Shown piece after piece: positions 26,468 to 37,720 of a DNA stretch of 43,819 bases. How positions within the stretch are numbered: position 1 is the first letter of the stretch; each line of letters begins with the position of its first letter. Source of the stretch: Streptomyces somaliensis DSM 40738 (lineage in GTDB: Bacteria; Actinomycetota; Actinomycetes; Streptomycetales; Streptomycetaceae); the NCBI GenBank assembly GCA_012396115.1, contig JAAXOU010000009.1:1-43819 (forward strand). Reading direction: 5' to 3'. The notes below the pieces were generated by a model, which saw nothing but the letters and a program-made list of their open reading frames with translations, did no database searches and had not been told where the DNA came from. A program made the position numbers and the translations under genes.

Positions 26468-27487
26468 ATGTCGTTCATCGGCCGTGACATGGCTGTCGAC
26501 CTCGGGACCGCCAACACGCTGGTGTACGTCAGGGGCCGCGGCATCGTCCTCAACGAGCCGTCGGTCGTCGCCATCAACACCAACACCGGCGGCATCCTGG
26601 CGGTGGGCGCAGAGGCGAAGAAGATGATCGGCCGGACCCCCGGCAACATCGTCGCGGTGCGGCCGCTGAAGGACGGGGTGATCGCGGACTTCGAGATCAC
26701 CGAGCGGATGCTCCGCTACTTCATCCTGAAGATCCACAAGCGCCGCTACCTGGCCCGCCCCCGCGTCGTGGTCTGCGTCCCGTCCGGCATCACGGGCGTC
26801 GAGCGCCGCGCGGTCATCGAGGCGTCCACCCAGGCCGGCGCGCGGCAGGTGCACATCATCGAGGAGCCGATGGCGGCCGCCATCGGCTCGGGCCTGCCGG
26901 TCCACGAGGCCACGGGCAACATGGTCGTCGACATCGGCGGCGGCACGACCGAGGTCGCCGTCATCTCCCTCGGCGGGATCGTCACCGCGCAGTCCATCCG
27001 GGTCGCCGGCGACGAACTGGACAACGCGATCATCCAGCACGTCAAGAAGGAGTACAGCCTCCTCCTCGGCGAGCGCACCGCCGAGCAGATCAAGATCACC
27101 ATCGGTTCGGCGCACGATTTCGGCGAGGAGGAGCACACCGAGATCCGCGGACGCGACCTGGTCTCCGGCCTGCCGAAGACCGTCGTCATCTCCGCCTCGG
27201 AGGTCCGCAAGGCCATCGAGGAGCCCGTCAACGCCATCGTCGACGCCGTGAAGACGACCCTCGACAAGTGCCCGCCGGAGCTGTCCGGCGACATCATGGA
27301 CCGCGGGATCGTCCTCACCGGCGGCGGCGCCCTGCTGCGCGGCCTCGACGAGAGGCTGCGCCGGGAGACGGGCATGCCGATCCACATCGCCGAGGACCCG
27401 CTGGACTCGGTGGCGCTGGGTTCCGGCAAGTGCGTCGAGGAGTTCGAGGCGCTCCAGCAGGTACTGGACTCCCAGCCCCGCAGGTGA
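26468..27487 (+). CDS. mreB: Rod-shape-determining protein MreB
   Basis: A 339-aa actin-like ATPase. In Streptomyces MreB acts mainly in spore-wall synthesis, as growth is polar and DivIVA-driven. The phosphate-1 motif [10 protein letters not shown], phosphate-2 [12 protein letters not shown] and adenosine motif [13 protein letters not shown] are all visible. The ATG at 26468 is preferred because AAGGGGA lies at 26456-26462; an in-frame ATG at 26447 would add seven residues but has a poorer site. It heads the mreBCD-PBP2-rodA cluster. A hairpin follows the stop, so downstream genes may be transcribed less or from a second promoter. Confidence 0.97.
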   Translation: MSFIGRDMAVDLGTANTLVYVRGRGIVLNEPSVVAINTNTGGILAVGAEAKKMIGRTPGNIVAVRPLKDGVIADFEITERMLRYFILKIHKRRYLARPRVVVCVPSGITGVERRAVIEASTQAGARQVHIIEEPMAAAIGSGLPVHEATGNMVVDIGGGTTEVAVISLGGIVTAQSIRVAGDELDNAIIQHVKKEYSLLLGERTAEQIKITIGSAHDFGEEEHTEIRGRDLVSGLPKTVVISASEVRKAIEEPVNAIVDAVKTTLDKCPPELSGDIMDRGIVLTGGGALLRGLDERLRRETGMPIHIAEDPLDSVALGSGKCVEEFEALQQVLDSQPRR

Positions 27488-27496
27488 CGCCCCCAC

Positions 27497-27536
27497 GATC
27501 AGCCGTACGGATCCCGTCGGACCCGTACGGCTGATC
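27497..27536 (+). terminator. Hairpin between mreB and mreC
   Basis: Perfect 14-bp arms at 27497-27510 and 27523-27536 with a 12-nt loop. A TATAAC hexamer at 27542-27547 follows it and could be the -10 of an mreC promoter, although no -35 is seen. Confidence 0.55.
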
Positions 27537-27586
27537 TTCGGTATAACGGCACAAACATTCCTACGAGGAAGGCACGGCCGCCCCAC

Positions 27587-28579
27587 GTGAGGGACACGAA
27601 AGAGAGCCGGCTGCTTCTGGCGCTTCTGGTCGCCGTCGCGTTCGCGCTGATCACGGTGGACATCCGCGGCGGTGAGGAGTCACCGGTCGACGGAGCCCGG
27701 CGCGTCGCCGCCACCGTCTTCGGCCCCGTCGAGAACGGCGTCGCGTCCGCGGTGGCCCCGATCGGCAACGCGATCGGGGCCGTGCGGGACTCCGGCGAGC
27801 GTCACAGCCGCATAGCGCAGTTGGAGCGGGAGAACGCCGAGCTGAAGGCGAGGCTCGGCAGCGACGACCGCAACCGCAACCGCGTCCGCCAGCTGGACAA
27901 GCTGCTCAGAACGGCCGGCGCGGGACAGTACGGCATCAAGGCGGCCGAGGTCGTCGCCATAGGGGCCGCCCAGGGCTTCTCCTGGACGGTGACCATCGAC
28001 GCCGGGGCCCGGGACGGCATCCGCCGCGACATGACCGTCATCAACGGCGACGGGCTCGTCGGCCGCGTCACCACGGTCGGCCCCTCCACCGCCACCGTGC
28101 TCCTCGCCAGCGACCCGGACTTCACGGTCGGCACGCGGATAGAGCGCACCGACGAGCTGGGCTTCGCCACCGGGCAGGGCGAGCGCCCGCTGTCCGTGCA
28201 GCTCCTCAACGGCAAGGCGAAGGTGAAGCCCGGCGACCGGCTCGTCACCTTCGGCTCCCAGGCCGACCGCCCGTTCGTGCCCGGGGTCCCCGTCGGCGAG
28301 GTCATCCGCGTCGACCCGTCCAGCGGCGACCTGACCCGCCGGCTGTTCGTCCGCCCCTACGCCGGGTTCAGCCGCCTCGACATCGTCGGCGTCGTCGTGC
28401 AGGCGCCCCGCACCGACCCGCGCGACACGGTCCTGCCCGCCAGGCCGAAGCCCGCCCCCACGGTCACCGTGACGGTCACCCCCTCCCCGGGCGGCGAGCG
28501 GCCGCAGGGCGAGCAGGACGGGCAGGCGAGCGCCCGGCCGGACGCGGCCCCCCGCACCGACGAGCAGGAACAGGGGTAG
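27587..28579 (+). CDS. mreC: Rod-shape-determining protein MreC
   Basis: A 330-aa bitopic protein that links MreB and MreD with PBP2-RodA. It has a short cytoplasmic start, one transmembrane helix (about residues 8-25), a coiled coil (about 65-110, SRIAQLERENAELKARLG) and the beta-barrel MreC core (about 115-270). The last 60 residues are Pro/Thr/Gln-rich and probably disordered. The GTG at 27587 is the only start near the membrane helix; GAGGAAGG at 27563-27570 is rather far away (16 bases). mreD begins 4 bases after the stop. Confidence 0.93.
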   Translation: MRDTKESRLLLALLVAVAFALITVDIRGGEESPVDGARRVAATVFGPVENGVASAVAPIGNAIGAVRDSGERHSRIAQLERENAELKARLGSDDRNRNRVRQLDKLLRTAGAGQYGIKAAEVVAIGAAQGFSWTVTIDAGARDGIRRDMTVINGDGLVGRVTTVGPSTATVLLASDPDFTVGTRIERTDELGFATGQGERPLSVQLLNGKAKVKPGDRLVTFGSQADRPFVPGVPVGEVIRVDPSSGDLTRRLFVRPYAGFSRLDIVGVVVQAPRTDPRDTVLPARPKPAPTVTVTVTPSPGGERPQGEQDGQASARPDAAPRTDEQEQG

Positions 28580-28583
28580 TCCC

Positions 28584-29249
28584 ATGCGCTTCAACCGGAT
28601 CCTCCTCTCCGGCACCCTGGTCGTGGTCGCCCTGGTCGTCCAGGTCTCCGTCCTCGCCCGCCTGCAGCTGCCCGGCGCCGTCCCCGACCTGGTCCTGCTG
28701 ACCGTGCTCGCCCTGTCCATGGTGTACGGGCACGTCGGCGGCGCCCTCATCGGTTTCGGCGCCGGCCTCCTCGCCGACCTCGCCCCGCCCGCCGACCACG
28801 CCATCGGCCGCTACGCACTGGTCCTGTGCGTCATCGGCTACCTCGCGGGCCTCACCAGGCCGGAGACCGGACAGCCCCGGTCCGCGGCCGGACCGATGGC
28901 CGTGATCGTCGCCGCCGCGATCGGCTCCACCCTGCTGTACGCGGGCGTCGGCGCCCTCGTCGGCGACACCGGGGCCCGCCACGTGGGCCTGGTCTCCCTG
29001 ATCCTCACGGCCGTCGTCTACGACCTGCTGCTCGCGCCGTTCACCGTGCCGTGGATCATGGCGCTGGCCCGGCGGGCCGACAACGACCCGCTCGCCGAGC
29101 CCGCCACCGCCGGCGGCGACGTCACCACGGGCTGGATGGTCGGCGGCACCGGCCTGAGCGTCGGCGGCCGGCGCGGCGGCCTGCGCGCCAGGGCCGCCCG
29201 CGGCAGGGCGGCCCGCGCCGCCCGCATCAAGGGGGTCAAGCGCCCGTGA
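28584..29249 (+). CDS. mreD: Rod-shape-determining protein MreD
   Basis: A 221-aa membrane protein with about five to six hydrophobic segments in the first 170 residues (LVVVALVVQVSVLARLQLPG, the VPDLVLLTVLALSMVYG region and others), typical of MreD. The C-terminal tail is long and Arg/Gly-rich (GGRRGGLRARAARGRAARAA), positively charged and cytoplasmic; this tail is longer than in rods such as Bacillus. It sits 4 bases after mreC and 67 before PBP2, in one operon. Confidence 0.9.
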   Translation: MRFNRILLSGTLVVVALVVQVSVLARLQLPGAVPDLVLLTVLALSMVYGHVGGALIGFGAGLLADLAPPADHAIGRYALVLCVIGYLAGLTRPETGQPRSAAGPMAVIVAAAIGSTLLYAGVGALVGDTGARHVGLVSLILTAVVYDLLLAPFTVPWIMALARRADNDPLAEPATAGGDVTTGWMVGGTGLSVGGRRGGLRARAARGRAARAARIKGVKRP

Positions 29250-29316
29250 GGCCGGTCCGACCCCGACGACAGCGACGTACGGCACGAGGGAACCGAGACA
29301 CCCGGGGGAGGGAGTC

Positions 29317-31506
29317 GTGAGCAACATCCCCGAGACCGGACGGACCCCGAGGGTCCAGATCCGCCTCGTCGTCATCCAGGTCCTCGTCTTCTCCCTGCTC
29401 CTCACCCTCCTCGGCCGCCTCTGGTACCTCCAGATCCGCAACGGCGACGAGTACTCCGACGAGGCGAGGAACAACCACGTCCAGCAGGTCGTCCAGCCCG
29501 CCGTCCGCGGCACCATCCTCGATGCCCGGGGCGTGCCCCTCGCCGACAACGAGACCCGCCTCGTCGTCTCGGCCTCCCGCACCGAGCTGATGCGCATGAA
29601 GGACCGCGGCAAGGGCGTCCTCACCCGTCTCGCCGGCGTCCTCGGCATGACGCCCAAGGAGGTCATGGACAAGGTCCGCCTGTGCGACTCCAAGACCCCG
29701 CAGCCCTGCTGGAACGGCTCCCCCTACCAGCCGATCCCGGTCACCGACGAGGCCACCACCCAGCAGGCCCTGCAGATCCGCGAACGGGCCGAGGACTTCC
29801 CCGGCATCACCGCCGAACCCACCGCCGTACGCCGCTACCCCGCCCCCGGCAGGGCCCGTACCGCGCAGGTCCTCGGCTACCTCTCACCCGTCACCGACGA
29901 GGAGATCGAGAAGGCCAAGGACACCGACTCGCCGTTCCTCCGCTCCGACCAGGTCGGCCGCTCCGGCATCGAACGCACCTACGACAAGTACCTGCGCGGC
30001 AAGGCCGGCGTCACCCGCTACGAGGTCGACAACCTCGGCCGCGTCATCGGCCGGGCGGAGAACGACCCGACCGTCCCCGGCTCCACCCTCGTCACCTCCA
30101 TCGACGCCCGCGTCCAGGCCGTCGCCGAGTACGAGTTGCACGAGGCGATGAAGAACGTCCGCAAGGAGACCGACAAGATCACCGGCCGCCCCTACAAGGC
30201 GGACGCGGGCGCCGTCGTCGTCATGGAGTCCAGGACCGGCCGCGTCGTCGCGATGGCCTCCCAGCCCGACTACGACCCCAACGCCTGGGTCGGCGGCATC
30301 TCCGGCAGGGAGTACGCCAGGCTCACCGGCAAGAACTCCAACTACCCGCTGCTCAACCGGGCCATCCAGGGCCAGTCGCCCGCCGGCTCCGTCTTCAAGG
30401 TGGTGTCGGCGAGCGCGGCCGTGCGGGCCGGCTACCCCTTCGACGACCGCTACAACTGCAGCGCCTCCTACAGCCTCGGCGGCCGGAGCTTCGCCAACTT
30501 CGAGTCCAAGGGGCACGGCCCCATCACCCTCGGGGACGCCCTCAAGTACTCCTGCAACACCGTCTTCTACGCCCTCGGGCACAAGGAGTGGCAGCGCGAC
30601 GGCGGCCTCAAGCCGAACAAGAACGCCCACGACTGGTTCTACCGCACCGCCCACGAGTTCGGGTTCGGCTCCGAGACCGGCATCGACCTGCCCAACGAGG
30701 TCAGCGGACGCATCCCCGACCGCCGGTGGAAGCAGCGGTTCTGGGAGGCCAACAAGGACTCCTGGTGCAAGCAGGGCAAGAAGGGCGGCAGCTACGTCGA
30801 GCAGATCGCCTACGAGAGCTGTCTCGAAGGCAACCAGCTGAAGGCGTTCGACAGCATCAACTTCGCCATCGGCCAGGGCGACGTCCTCATCACCCCCGTC
30901 CAGCTGGCCGCCGCCTACGCCGCCATCAGCAACGGCGGCACCCTCTTCGCGCCCACCGTCGGCAAGGCCCTGATCAGCCCCGACGGCAAGAAGGTGCAGG
31001 AGATCAAGCCCAGGGCCCGCGGCAGGCTGCCGATCGACGCGGAGACCATCAGCGACCTCGACAAGGGCCTGCGCTCGGTCGTCGAGCCCGGCGGAACCGC
31101 CGCCTGGCGGTTCGGCGGATGGCCGCAGGACAAGATCCCCATGCGCGCCAAGACCGGCACCGCGCAGGTCTACGGCAAGCAGACCACCTCGTGGTTCGCG
31201 ACCTACACCGACGACTACACGATCGTCATGACGATCTCCCAGGGCGGCACCGGCTCCGGCGCCTCCGGCCCCGCGGTCCGCAACATCTACGACGCCCTGT
31301 ACGGCCTCGACGACGAGGGCAACCAGGACCTCAAGCGGGCCCTCCTGCCCAAGCCGCAGAAGGACCTGCCGAAGATCCAGCCCGACGGCACCATCGAGGC
31401 GCCCCCCGTCAAGCCGTACGACCCCGAGGCGCAGAAGCCCCGGAAGGGCGACGGACGGGACGACGGACAGCAGGGCCTCGCCGGCCCGCCGGTCTGGAGG
31501 GACTGA
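29317..31506 (+). CDS. mrdA: Penicillin-binding protein 2 (class B PBP, peptidoglycan transpeptidase)
   Basis: A 729-aa DD-transpeptidase that cross-links lateral or spore-wall peptidoglycan with RodA. One N-terminal membrane anchor (about residues 12-34) is followed by the PBP dimerization domain and the transpeptidase domain. Active-site motifs are S-V-F-K (Ser358/Lys361), S-C-N (412-414) and K-T-G-T (612-615). The extended linker with CKQGKKGGSYVEQIAYESC contains two cysteines that may pair outside the membrane. The GTG at 29317 follows GGGGGAGGGA. rodA starts 6 bases after the stop, so translation is closely linked. Confidence 0.95.
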   Translation: MSNIPETGRTPRVQIRLVVIQVLVFSLLLTLLGRLWYLQIRNGDEYSDEARNNHVQQVVQPAVRGTILDARGVPLADNETRLVVSASRTELMRMKDRGKGVLTRLAGVLGMTPKEVMDKVRLCDSKTPQPCWNGSPYQPIPVTDEATTQQALQIRERAEDFPGITAEPTAVRRYPAPGRARTAQVLGYLSPVTDEEIEKAKDTDSPFLRSDQVGRSGIERTYDKYLRGKAGVTRYEVDNLGRVIGRAENDPTVPGSTLVTSIDARVQAVAEYELHEAMKNVRKETDKITGRPYKADAGAVVVMESRTGRVVAMASQPDYDPNAWVGGISGREYARLTGKNSNYPLLNRAIQGQSPAGSVFKVVSASAAVRAGYPFDDRYNCSASYSLGGRSFANFESKGHGPITLGDALKYSCNTVFYALGHKEWQRDGGLKPNKNAHDWFYRTAHEFGFGSETGIDLPNEVSGRIPDRRWKQRFWEANKDSWCKQGKKGGSYVEQIAYESCLEGNQLKAFDSINFAIGQGDVLITPVQLAAAYAAISNGGTLFAPTVGKALISPDGKKVQEIKPRARGRLPIDAETISDLDKGLRSVVEPGGTAAWRFGGWPQDKIPMRAKTGTAQVYGKQTTSWFATYTDDYTIVMTISQGGTGSGASGPAVRNIYDALYGLDDEGNQDLKRALLPKPQKDLPKIQPDGTIEAPPVKPYDPEAQKPRKGDGRDDGQQGLAGPPVWRD

Positions 31507-31512
31507 ACCACC

Positions 31513-32718
31513 GTGCCCGCAACCAACAGCACCCTCTCCGTCCCCCGCTACGCCCCCGGGTCCGGAAGCCTGTGGGCCAGGATCACCGCCCGCGACTCCC
31601 TGGTGCGCCGCCTCGACTGGCCGCTGATGCTCTCGGCGCTGGCCCTGTCCCTCGTCGGCGCGCTCCTGGTGTGGTCGGCCACCCGCAACCGCACCGAGCT
31701 GAACCAGGGCGACCCGTACTCGTTCCTCTTCAAGCACCTGCTCAACACGAGCATCGGCGTCGCCCTGATGGTCGGCACCATCTGGCTCGGCCACCGCACC
31801 CTGCGCGGCGCGGTGCCCGTCCTGTACGGCATCTCCGTCGTGCTCGTGCTGCTCGTCCTCACCCCGCTGGGCGCCACCATCAACGGCGCCCACGCCTGGA
31901 TCGTCCTCGGCGGAGGCTTCTCCCTCCAGCCGTCCGAGTTCGTGAAGGTCACGATCATCCTCGGCATGGCGATGCTGCTCGCGGCCCGCGTCGACGCCGG
32001 GGACCAGGTCCACCCCGACCACCGCACCGTCGCCAAGTCCCTGGCCCTCGCCGTGGTCCCCATGGCGATCGTCATGCTGATGCCGGACCTCGGCTCCGTG
32101 ATGGTCATGGTCGTGATCGTCCTCGGCGTGCTCCTCGCCTCCGGCGCCTCCAACCGGTGGATCCTCGGCCTGATCGGCGCGGGCGTCGCCGGCGCGGTCC
32201 TCGTCGCCGCGCTCGGCGTCCTCGACGAGTACCAGATCAACCGCTTCGCCGCGTTCGCCAACCCCGAACTCGACCCCTCGGGCGTCGGCTACAACACCAA
32301 CCAGGCCCGCATCGCCATCGGGTCCGGCGGGCTGTACGGCGCCGGACTCTTCAACGGCCACCAGACGACCGGCCAGTTCGTCCCCGAGCAGCAGACCGAC
32401 TTCATCTTCACCGTCGCCGGCGAGGAGCTCGGCTTCCTCGGCGCCGGCACGATCATCGCCCTGCTCGGCCTCGTCATGTGGCGCGCCTGCCGCATCGCCC
32501 GGGAGACCACCGAGCTGTACGGCACGATCGTCGCCGCCGGCGTCATCGCCTGGTTCGCCTTCCAGTCGTTCGAGAACATCGGCATGACCCTCGGCATCAT
32601 GCCCGTCGCCGGGCTGCCCCTGCCGTTCGTCTCCTACGGCGGCTCGTCGATGTTCGCCGTGTGGATCGCCGTCGGCCTGCTGCAGTCCATCCGCTCCCAG
32701 CGGCCCATAGCCGCATGA
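31513..32718 (+). CDS. rodA: SEDS-family peptidoglycan glycosyltransferase RodA (FtsW/RodA/SpoVE)
   Basis: A 401-aa polytopic protein with about ten transmembrane segments that polymerises lipid II with PBP2. SEDS signatures are visible: FSLQPSEFVKV near the middle, PDLGSVMVMV, and the C-terminal LPLPFVSYGGSSMF. The catalytic Asp candidate is in the external loop around the GEELGFLGAG region. The GTG at 31513 is preceded by GGAGG at 31496-31500. It closes the mre cluster; the CYTH-CHAD gene that follows has its own leaderless promoter. Confidence 0.95.
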   Translation: MPATNSTLSVPRYAPGSGSLWARITARDSLVRRLDWPLMLSALALSLVGALLVWSATRNRTELNQGDPYSFLFKHLLNTSIGVALMVGTIWLGHRTLRGAVPVLYGISVVLVLLVLTPLGATINGAHAWIVLGGGFSLQPSEFVKVTIILGMAMLLAARVDAGDQVHPDHRTVAKSLALAVVPMAIVMLMPDLGSVMVMVVIVLGVLLASGASNRWILGLIGAGVAGAVLVAALGVLDEYQINRFAAFANPELDPSGVGYNTNQARIAIGSGGLYGAGLFNGHQTTGQFVPEQQTDFIFTVAGEELGFLGAGTIIALLGLVMWRACRIARETTELYGTIVAAGVIAWFAFQSFENIGMTLGIMPVAGLPLPFVSYGGSSMFAVWIAVGLLQSIRSQRPIAA

Positions 32719-32746
32719 GCCCCGCATGAACCGCATGAGCACATGA
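32713..32746 (+). repeat. Four GCATGA-type short direct repeats at the rodA stop
   Basis: GCATGA (at the rodA stop, 32713-32718) recurs at roughly 10-bp spacing through 32738, with a final ACATGA at 32741-32746, in the gap before the CYTH-CHAD promoter. Short and possibly fortuitous. Confidence 0.45.
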
Positions 32747-32767
32747 CGCCCCGGTGACGCCGTGGAC

Positions 32768-32773
32768 TACATT
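32768..32773 (+). promoter_or_regulatory. -10 element TACATT of the CYTH-CHAD gene (leaderless start)
   Basis: TACATT ends 6 bases before the ATG at 32780. TGACGC at 32744-32749 is a possible -35 with an 18-bp spacer. This decides the start: the GTG at 32762 would lie upstream of the -10. Confidence 0.6.
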
Positions 32774-32779
32774 CGGTGT

Positions 32780-34270
32780 ATGGCGGATACGAAACGTGAG
32801 ATAGAGCGAAAGTACGAAGCCACCACCGACACCCGGGTGCCGGACCTCACCCGGGTGCGCGGCGTCTCCCGCGTCGTCGACACCGGCACCGCGGACCTCG
32901 ACGCCGTCTACCACGACACCCCCGACCTGCGCCTCGCCGCCCACTCCGTCACCCTGCGCCGCCGCACCGGCGGCGACGCGGGCTGGCACCTCAAACTGCC
33001 CGTCGCCCCCGGCGTCCGCGACGAGGTCCACGCCCCCCTCGACGACGACGTGCCACCCGCCCTCGCCGCGCTCGTCCGCGCCCTCACCCGCGGCCGCGCG
33101 CTCGTCCCCGTCGTACGGCTGCGCTCCTCCCGCGAGGTGCGGCACCTCCTCGACGGCGACGGCGGCCTCCTCGCCGAGTTGAGCACCGACACCGTCCGCG
33201 CCGAGCGCCTCACCGGCGGCGGCACCGCGCAGTGGACCGAGATCGAGGTGGAACTCGCCGACGGCGGCGACCCCGCACTGCTGGACGCCGTCGACAAGCG
33301 CCTCCGCAAGGCCGGCGTCCGCCCCGCCGCGTCCCCGTCGAAACTCGCCCGCGCCCTGGAGGAGACCGGCACCCCGCCTCCCGCGGCCCGGCCCGCGGCC
33401 CCCGACACGGCCGGCGGCCACGTCCTGGCCTACCTGCGCGAACACGCCGACGCCCTCCTCACCCACGACATCGGCCTGCGCCGCGACCACCCCGACGCCG
33501 TCCACCGGATGCGCGTCGCCACCCGCCGCCTGCGCAGCGCCTCCCGCAGCCACCGCAAGGTCCTCGACCGGGAGGCCACCGAGCCCGTCGCCGCCGAACT
33601 GAAGTGGCTCGCCGCCGAACTGGGCGTCGACCGCGACCGGGAAGTGCTCGACGAACGCCTGCGCACCGCCCTGGACGCCGTCCCGCGGACCCTCCGGCTC
33701 GGCCCGGTGCACGCCCGCCTCGACCGCTGGTCCGCCGCCCGCCGGGCCGGCTCGCGCGACCGCCTCCTCGAGGTCCTCGACGGCGACCGCTACCTCGCCC
33801 TCCTCGACGCCCTGGACGCCCTCCTGGCCGACCCGCCGCTGCGCCCCGCCGCGGCGAAGGCCCCCGGGAAGGTACTGGCGCGAACGGTCGCGAAGGACCA
33901 CGCGCGCGTGGCGGCCCGCCTCGAACACGCCCTGGCGCTCGACCCCGGCCACGACCGGGACACGGCGCTCCACGAGGCGCGGAAGGCCGCCAAGCGCGCC
34001 CGCTACGCCGCCGAACTCGCCGACCCCGCCCTCGGCGGGCCCGCACGGCGCACGGTCAAGGGCATGAAGGCCGTCCAGAAGCTCCTCGGCGACCACCAGG
34101 ACAGCGTCGTCGCCCGCGAGGCCCTCCGGGAGATCGCCGTCCAGGCCAACGGCGCGGGCGAGTCGTCCTTCACCTGGGGCCTGCTCCACGCCCGGGAGGA
34201 GGCCCGGGCCGCCGACCGCGAACGCGAACTGCCGCACGTGTGGGCGAAGGCGCGGGGCCTGGACGGCTGA
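32780..34270 (+). CDS. CYTH and CHAD domain-containing protein
   Basis: A 496-aa protein with an N-terminal CYTH triphosphate tunnel metalloenzyme domain (about 1-200), the signature E-I-E-R-K at residues 7-11 and the DAVYHDTPDLRLAAHSVTLRRR strand, followed by a CHAD helical domain (about 215-495) with conserved His and Arg residues. Members hydrolyse inorganic triphosphate, and CHAD domains bind polyphosphate, so a role in phosphate or polyphosphate handling is likely. It is chosen to start at ATG 32780 because of the -10 element 6 bases upstream. It sits next to the mre cluster; functional link unknown. Confidence 0.9.
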   Translation: MADTKREIERKYEATTDTRVPDLTRVRGVSRVVDTGTADLDAVYHDTPDLRLAAHSVTLRRRTGGDAGWHLKLPVAPGVRDEVHAPLDDDVPPALAALVRALTRGRALVPVVRLRSSREVRHLLDGDGGLLAELSTDTVRAERLTGGGTAQWTEIEVELADGGDPALLDAVDKRLRKAGVRPAASPSKLARALEETGTPPPAARPAAPDTAGGHVLAYLREHADALLTHDIGLRRDHPDAVHRMRVATRRLRSASRSHRKVLDREATEPVAAELKWLAAELGVDRDREVLDERLRTALDAVPRTLRLGPVHARLDRWSAARRAGSRDRLLEVLDGDRYLALLDALDALLADPPLRPAAAKAPGKVLARTVAKDHARVAARLEHALALDPGHDRDTALHEARKAAKRARYAAELADPALGGPARRTVKGMKAVQKLLGDHQDSVVAREALREIAVQANGAGESSFTWGLLHAREEARAADRERELPHVWAKARGLDG

Positions 34271-34350
34271 GCCGTTCACCGTGCCGGGGGGCGACCCGGG
34301 GCGCGTTACGCTTGAGAGTCGCCCCCGTCAGCTCACGAAGGTTCCCCGAA

Positions 34351-36273
<1,923 letters not shown>

Positions 36274-36296
36274 CCGGCGACCGGGCACCGGCGTCC

Positions 36297-36338
36297 CGGC
36301 GGCCCGCCCCGGAGGTCCTCTCCCGGGGCGGGCCGCCG
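36297..36338 (+). terminator. Hairpin after the radical SAM gene
   Basis: Perfect 16-bp arms at 36297-36312 and 36323-36338, 24 bases after the stop. It would separate the radical SAM gene from the DUF2344-RNase E unit. Confidence 0.65.
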
Positions 36339-36661
36339 CGTCACGGGGGCCGTGGAACCGAGCCGGCCGCCCGGTGCGGACCGGGGCCGTCCGTGCGGAC
36401 CGCCGTGCCGGTCGCCGTGCCGGTGCGGACGGCGTGGGGCGCCCCCGCCCCGAGCGCGCGTACCGCGTACCGCGTGGCCCGCGGGAGGGGCGCGCATTCC
36501 TGCGCGTACCCTGGGTAGTGCAACGACTGCTCCCGGCGCGGCGCCCGCCCCCGAGGTCCTCCCGCACCGGCGGGGGTGATCCGGGCGGGCCCCCCGGGGC
36601 GTCCCACCGCATCCGGTGGGCGGCGCGCCACCGCGCCGCCCCGCACCGAGGAGAAGAACCA
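36339..36661 (+). other. 323-bp region upstream of the DUF2344 gene
   Basis: No supportable gene. It contains short GC repeats (GTGCGGACCG, GCCGTGCCGGT and GCGTACC copies) and a TACCCT -10-like hexamer at 36507-36512. Closer to the gene is a small hairpin (arms 36619-36627 and 36632-36640) that ends 8 bases before the GAGGAG ribosome site, where it could modulate translation. Confidence 0.45.
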
Positions 36662-37486
36662 CTGGGCAAGCGACAGCCCGAAGGCCCGCCGCCCGCACCG
36701 GCGGTGCAGCGCATCCGACTGCGCTACACCAAGCGCGGCCGCCTCCGGTTCACCAGCCATCGAGACTTCCAGCGCGCGTTCGAGCGCGCGCTGCGCCGCG
36801 CCGAGGTGCCCATGGCGTACTCGGCCGGTTTCACCCCCCATCCCAAGGTGTCGTACGCGAACGCCGCGCCGACCGGCACGGCCTCCGAGGCCGAGTACCT
36901 GGAGATCGCGCTCACCGAACCGCGTGACCCCGCCGAGCTGCGGGAACTCCTCGACGAGTCCCTGCCGGACGGCCTCGACGTCGTCGACGCCGTCGAGGCC
37001 CGCGCCTCCGGCCTCGCCGACCGGCTCACCGCCTCCGTGTGGGAGCTGCGGCTCGACGGGGTCGACCCGGCCGACGCCGAGCGGGCCGTCGCCGCGTTCC
37101 TCGCGGCGGGTACCGTGGAGGTGCAACGCATGACCAAGAACGGTGTACGCACCTTCGACGCACGCACCGCGGTGGTGGGACTCGAAACCGCCGCCGCCCC
37201 GGCCGATAGGCCACTGGACGGCCCCTGTGCGATACTGCGGCTGGTCGTTCGGCACGCGACACCCGCCGTTCGACCCGACGACGTCCTGTCCGGTCTCCGA
37301 GCTGTGGCCGACCTGGCGCCGCCGGTCCCCGCAGCGGTGACCAGGCTGGCGCAGGGGCTCTTCGACGAGGAGTCCGGCACGGTGACCGACCCGCTCGCGC
37401 CCGACCGCGAGGCAGTCACGGCCGCCCCATCCAAGGCCGCCGGGCCCGCCGCCGCGACGGCGCCGGAAGGTGCAGGTTCCGCTTAG
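36662..37486 (+). CDS. TIGR03936 / DUF2344 radical-SAM-associated protein
   Basis: A 274-aa partner of the upstream radical SAM protein; the conserved region is RIRLRYTKRGRLRFTSHRDF at the start and YSAGFTPHPKVSYANAAPTG. Start assignment is difficult. The in-frame CTG at 36662 has an excellent GAGGAGAAG site (36649-36657) at about 5-8 bases and gives the sequence GKRQPEGPPPAPAV; the first standard start is GTG 36704, which has no ribosome site but begins exactly at the conserved domain (260 aa). I prefer CTG. In some bacteria the two proteins are fused. The gene lies 234 bases before RNase E/G and is probably co-transcribed with it. Confidence 0.85.
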   Translation: MGKRQPEGPPPAPAVQRIRLRYTKRGRLRFTSHRDFQRAFERALRRAEVPMAYSAGFTPHPKVSYANAAPTGTASEAEYLEIALTEPRDPAELRELLDESLPDGLDVVDAVEARASGLADRLTASVWELRLDGVDPADAERAVAAFLAAGTVEVQRMTKNGVRTFDARTAVVGLETAAAPADRPLDGPCAILRLVVRHATPAVRPDDVLSGLRAVADLAPPVPAAVTRLAQGLFDEESGTVTDPLAPDREAVTAAPSKAAGPAAATAPEGAGSA

Positions 37487-37720
37487 GAACGGTCGTCGAA
37501 ACGCGGCCCTGGCACTCGGGAGCCACCTGGGTCGGGCCGCGTACGGACACAGGAGACTTTCGCCAGGCCGTACGCAGAAGGCGTACGGAACCGGCGAGCC
37601 AGACATACAGCTCCCGTGCGGCGCCCGCGCCCCGGACGGCGGCCACCGCGTACGACGCGGTGCCGAGGCCGGACCGGACACAGGCGCGACGCCCGGGAGC
37701 GTGACGGGAGAACCGCCCGC

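Noticed and set aside
29884..32742. 952-aa minus-strand frame
   Set aside because: Antisense shadow of PBP2 and rodA, both of which have all catalytic motifs on the plus strand.
32762..32779. GTG 32762 as start of the CYTH-CHAD protein
   Set aside because: It precedes and overlaps the TACATT -10 element; the ATG at 32780 fits a leaderless start and the conserved domain.
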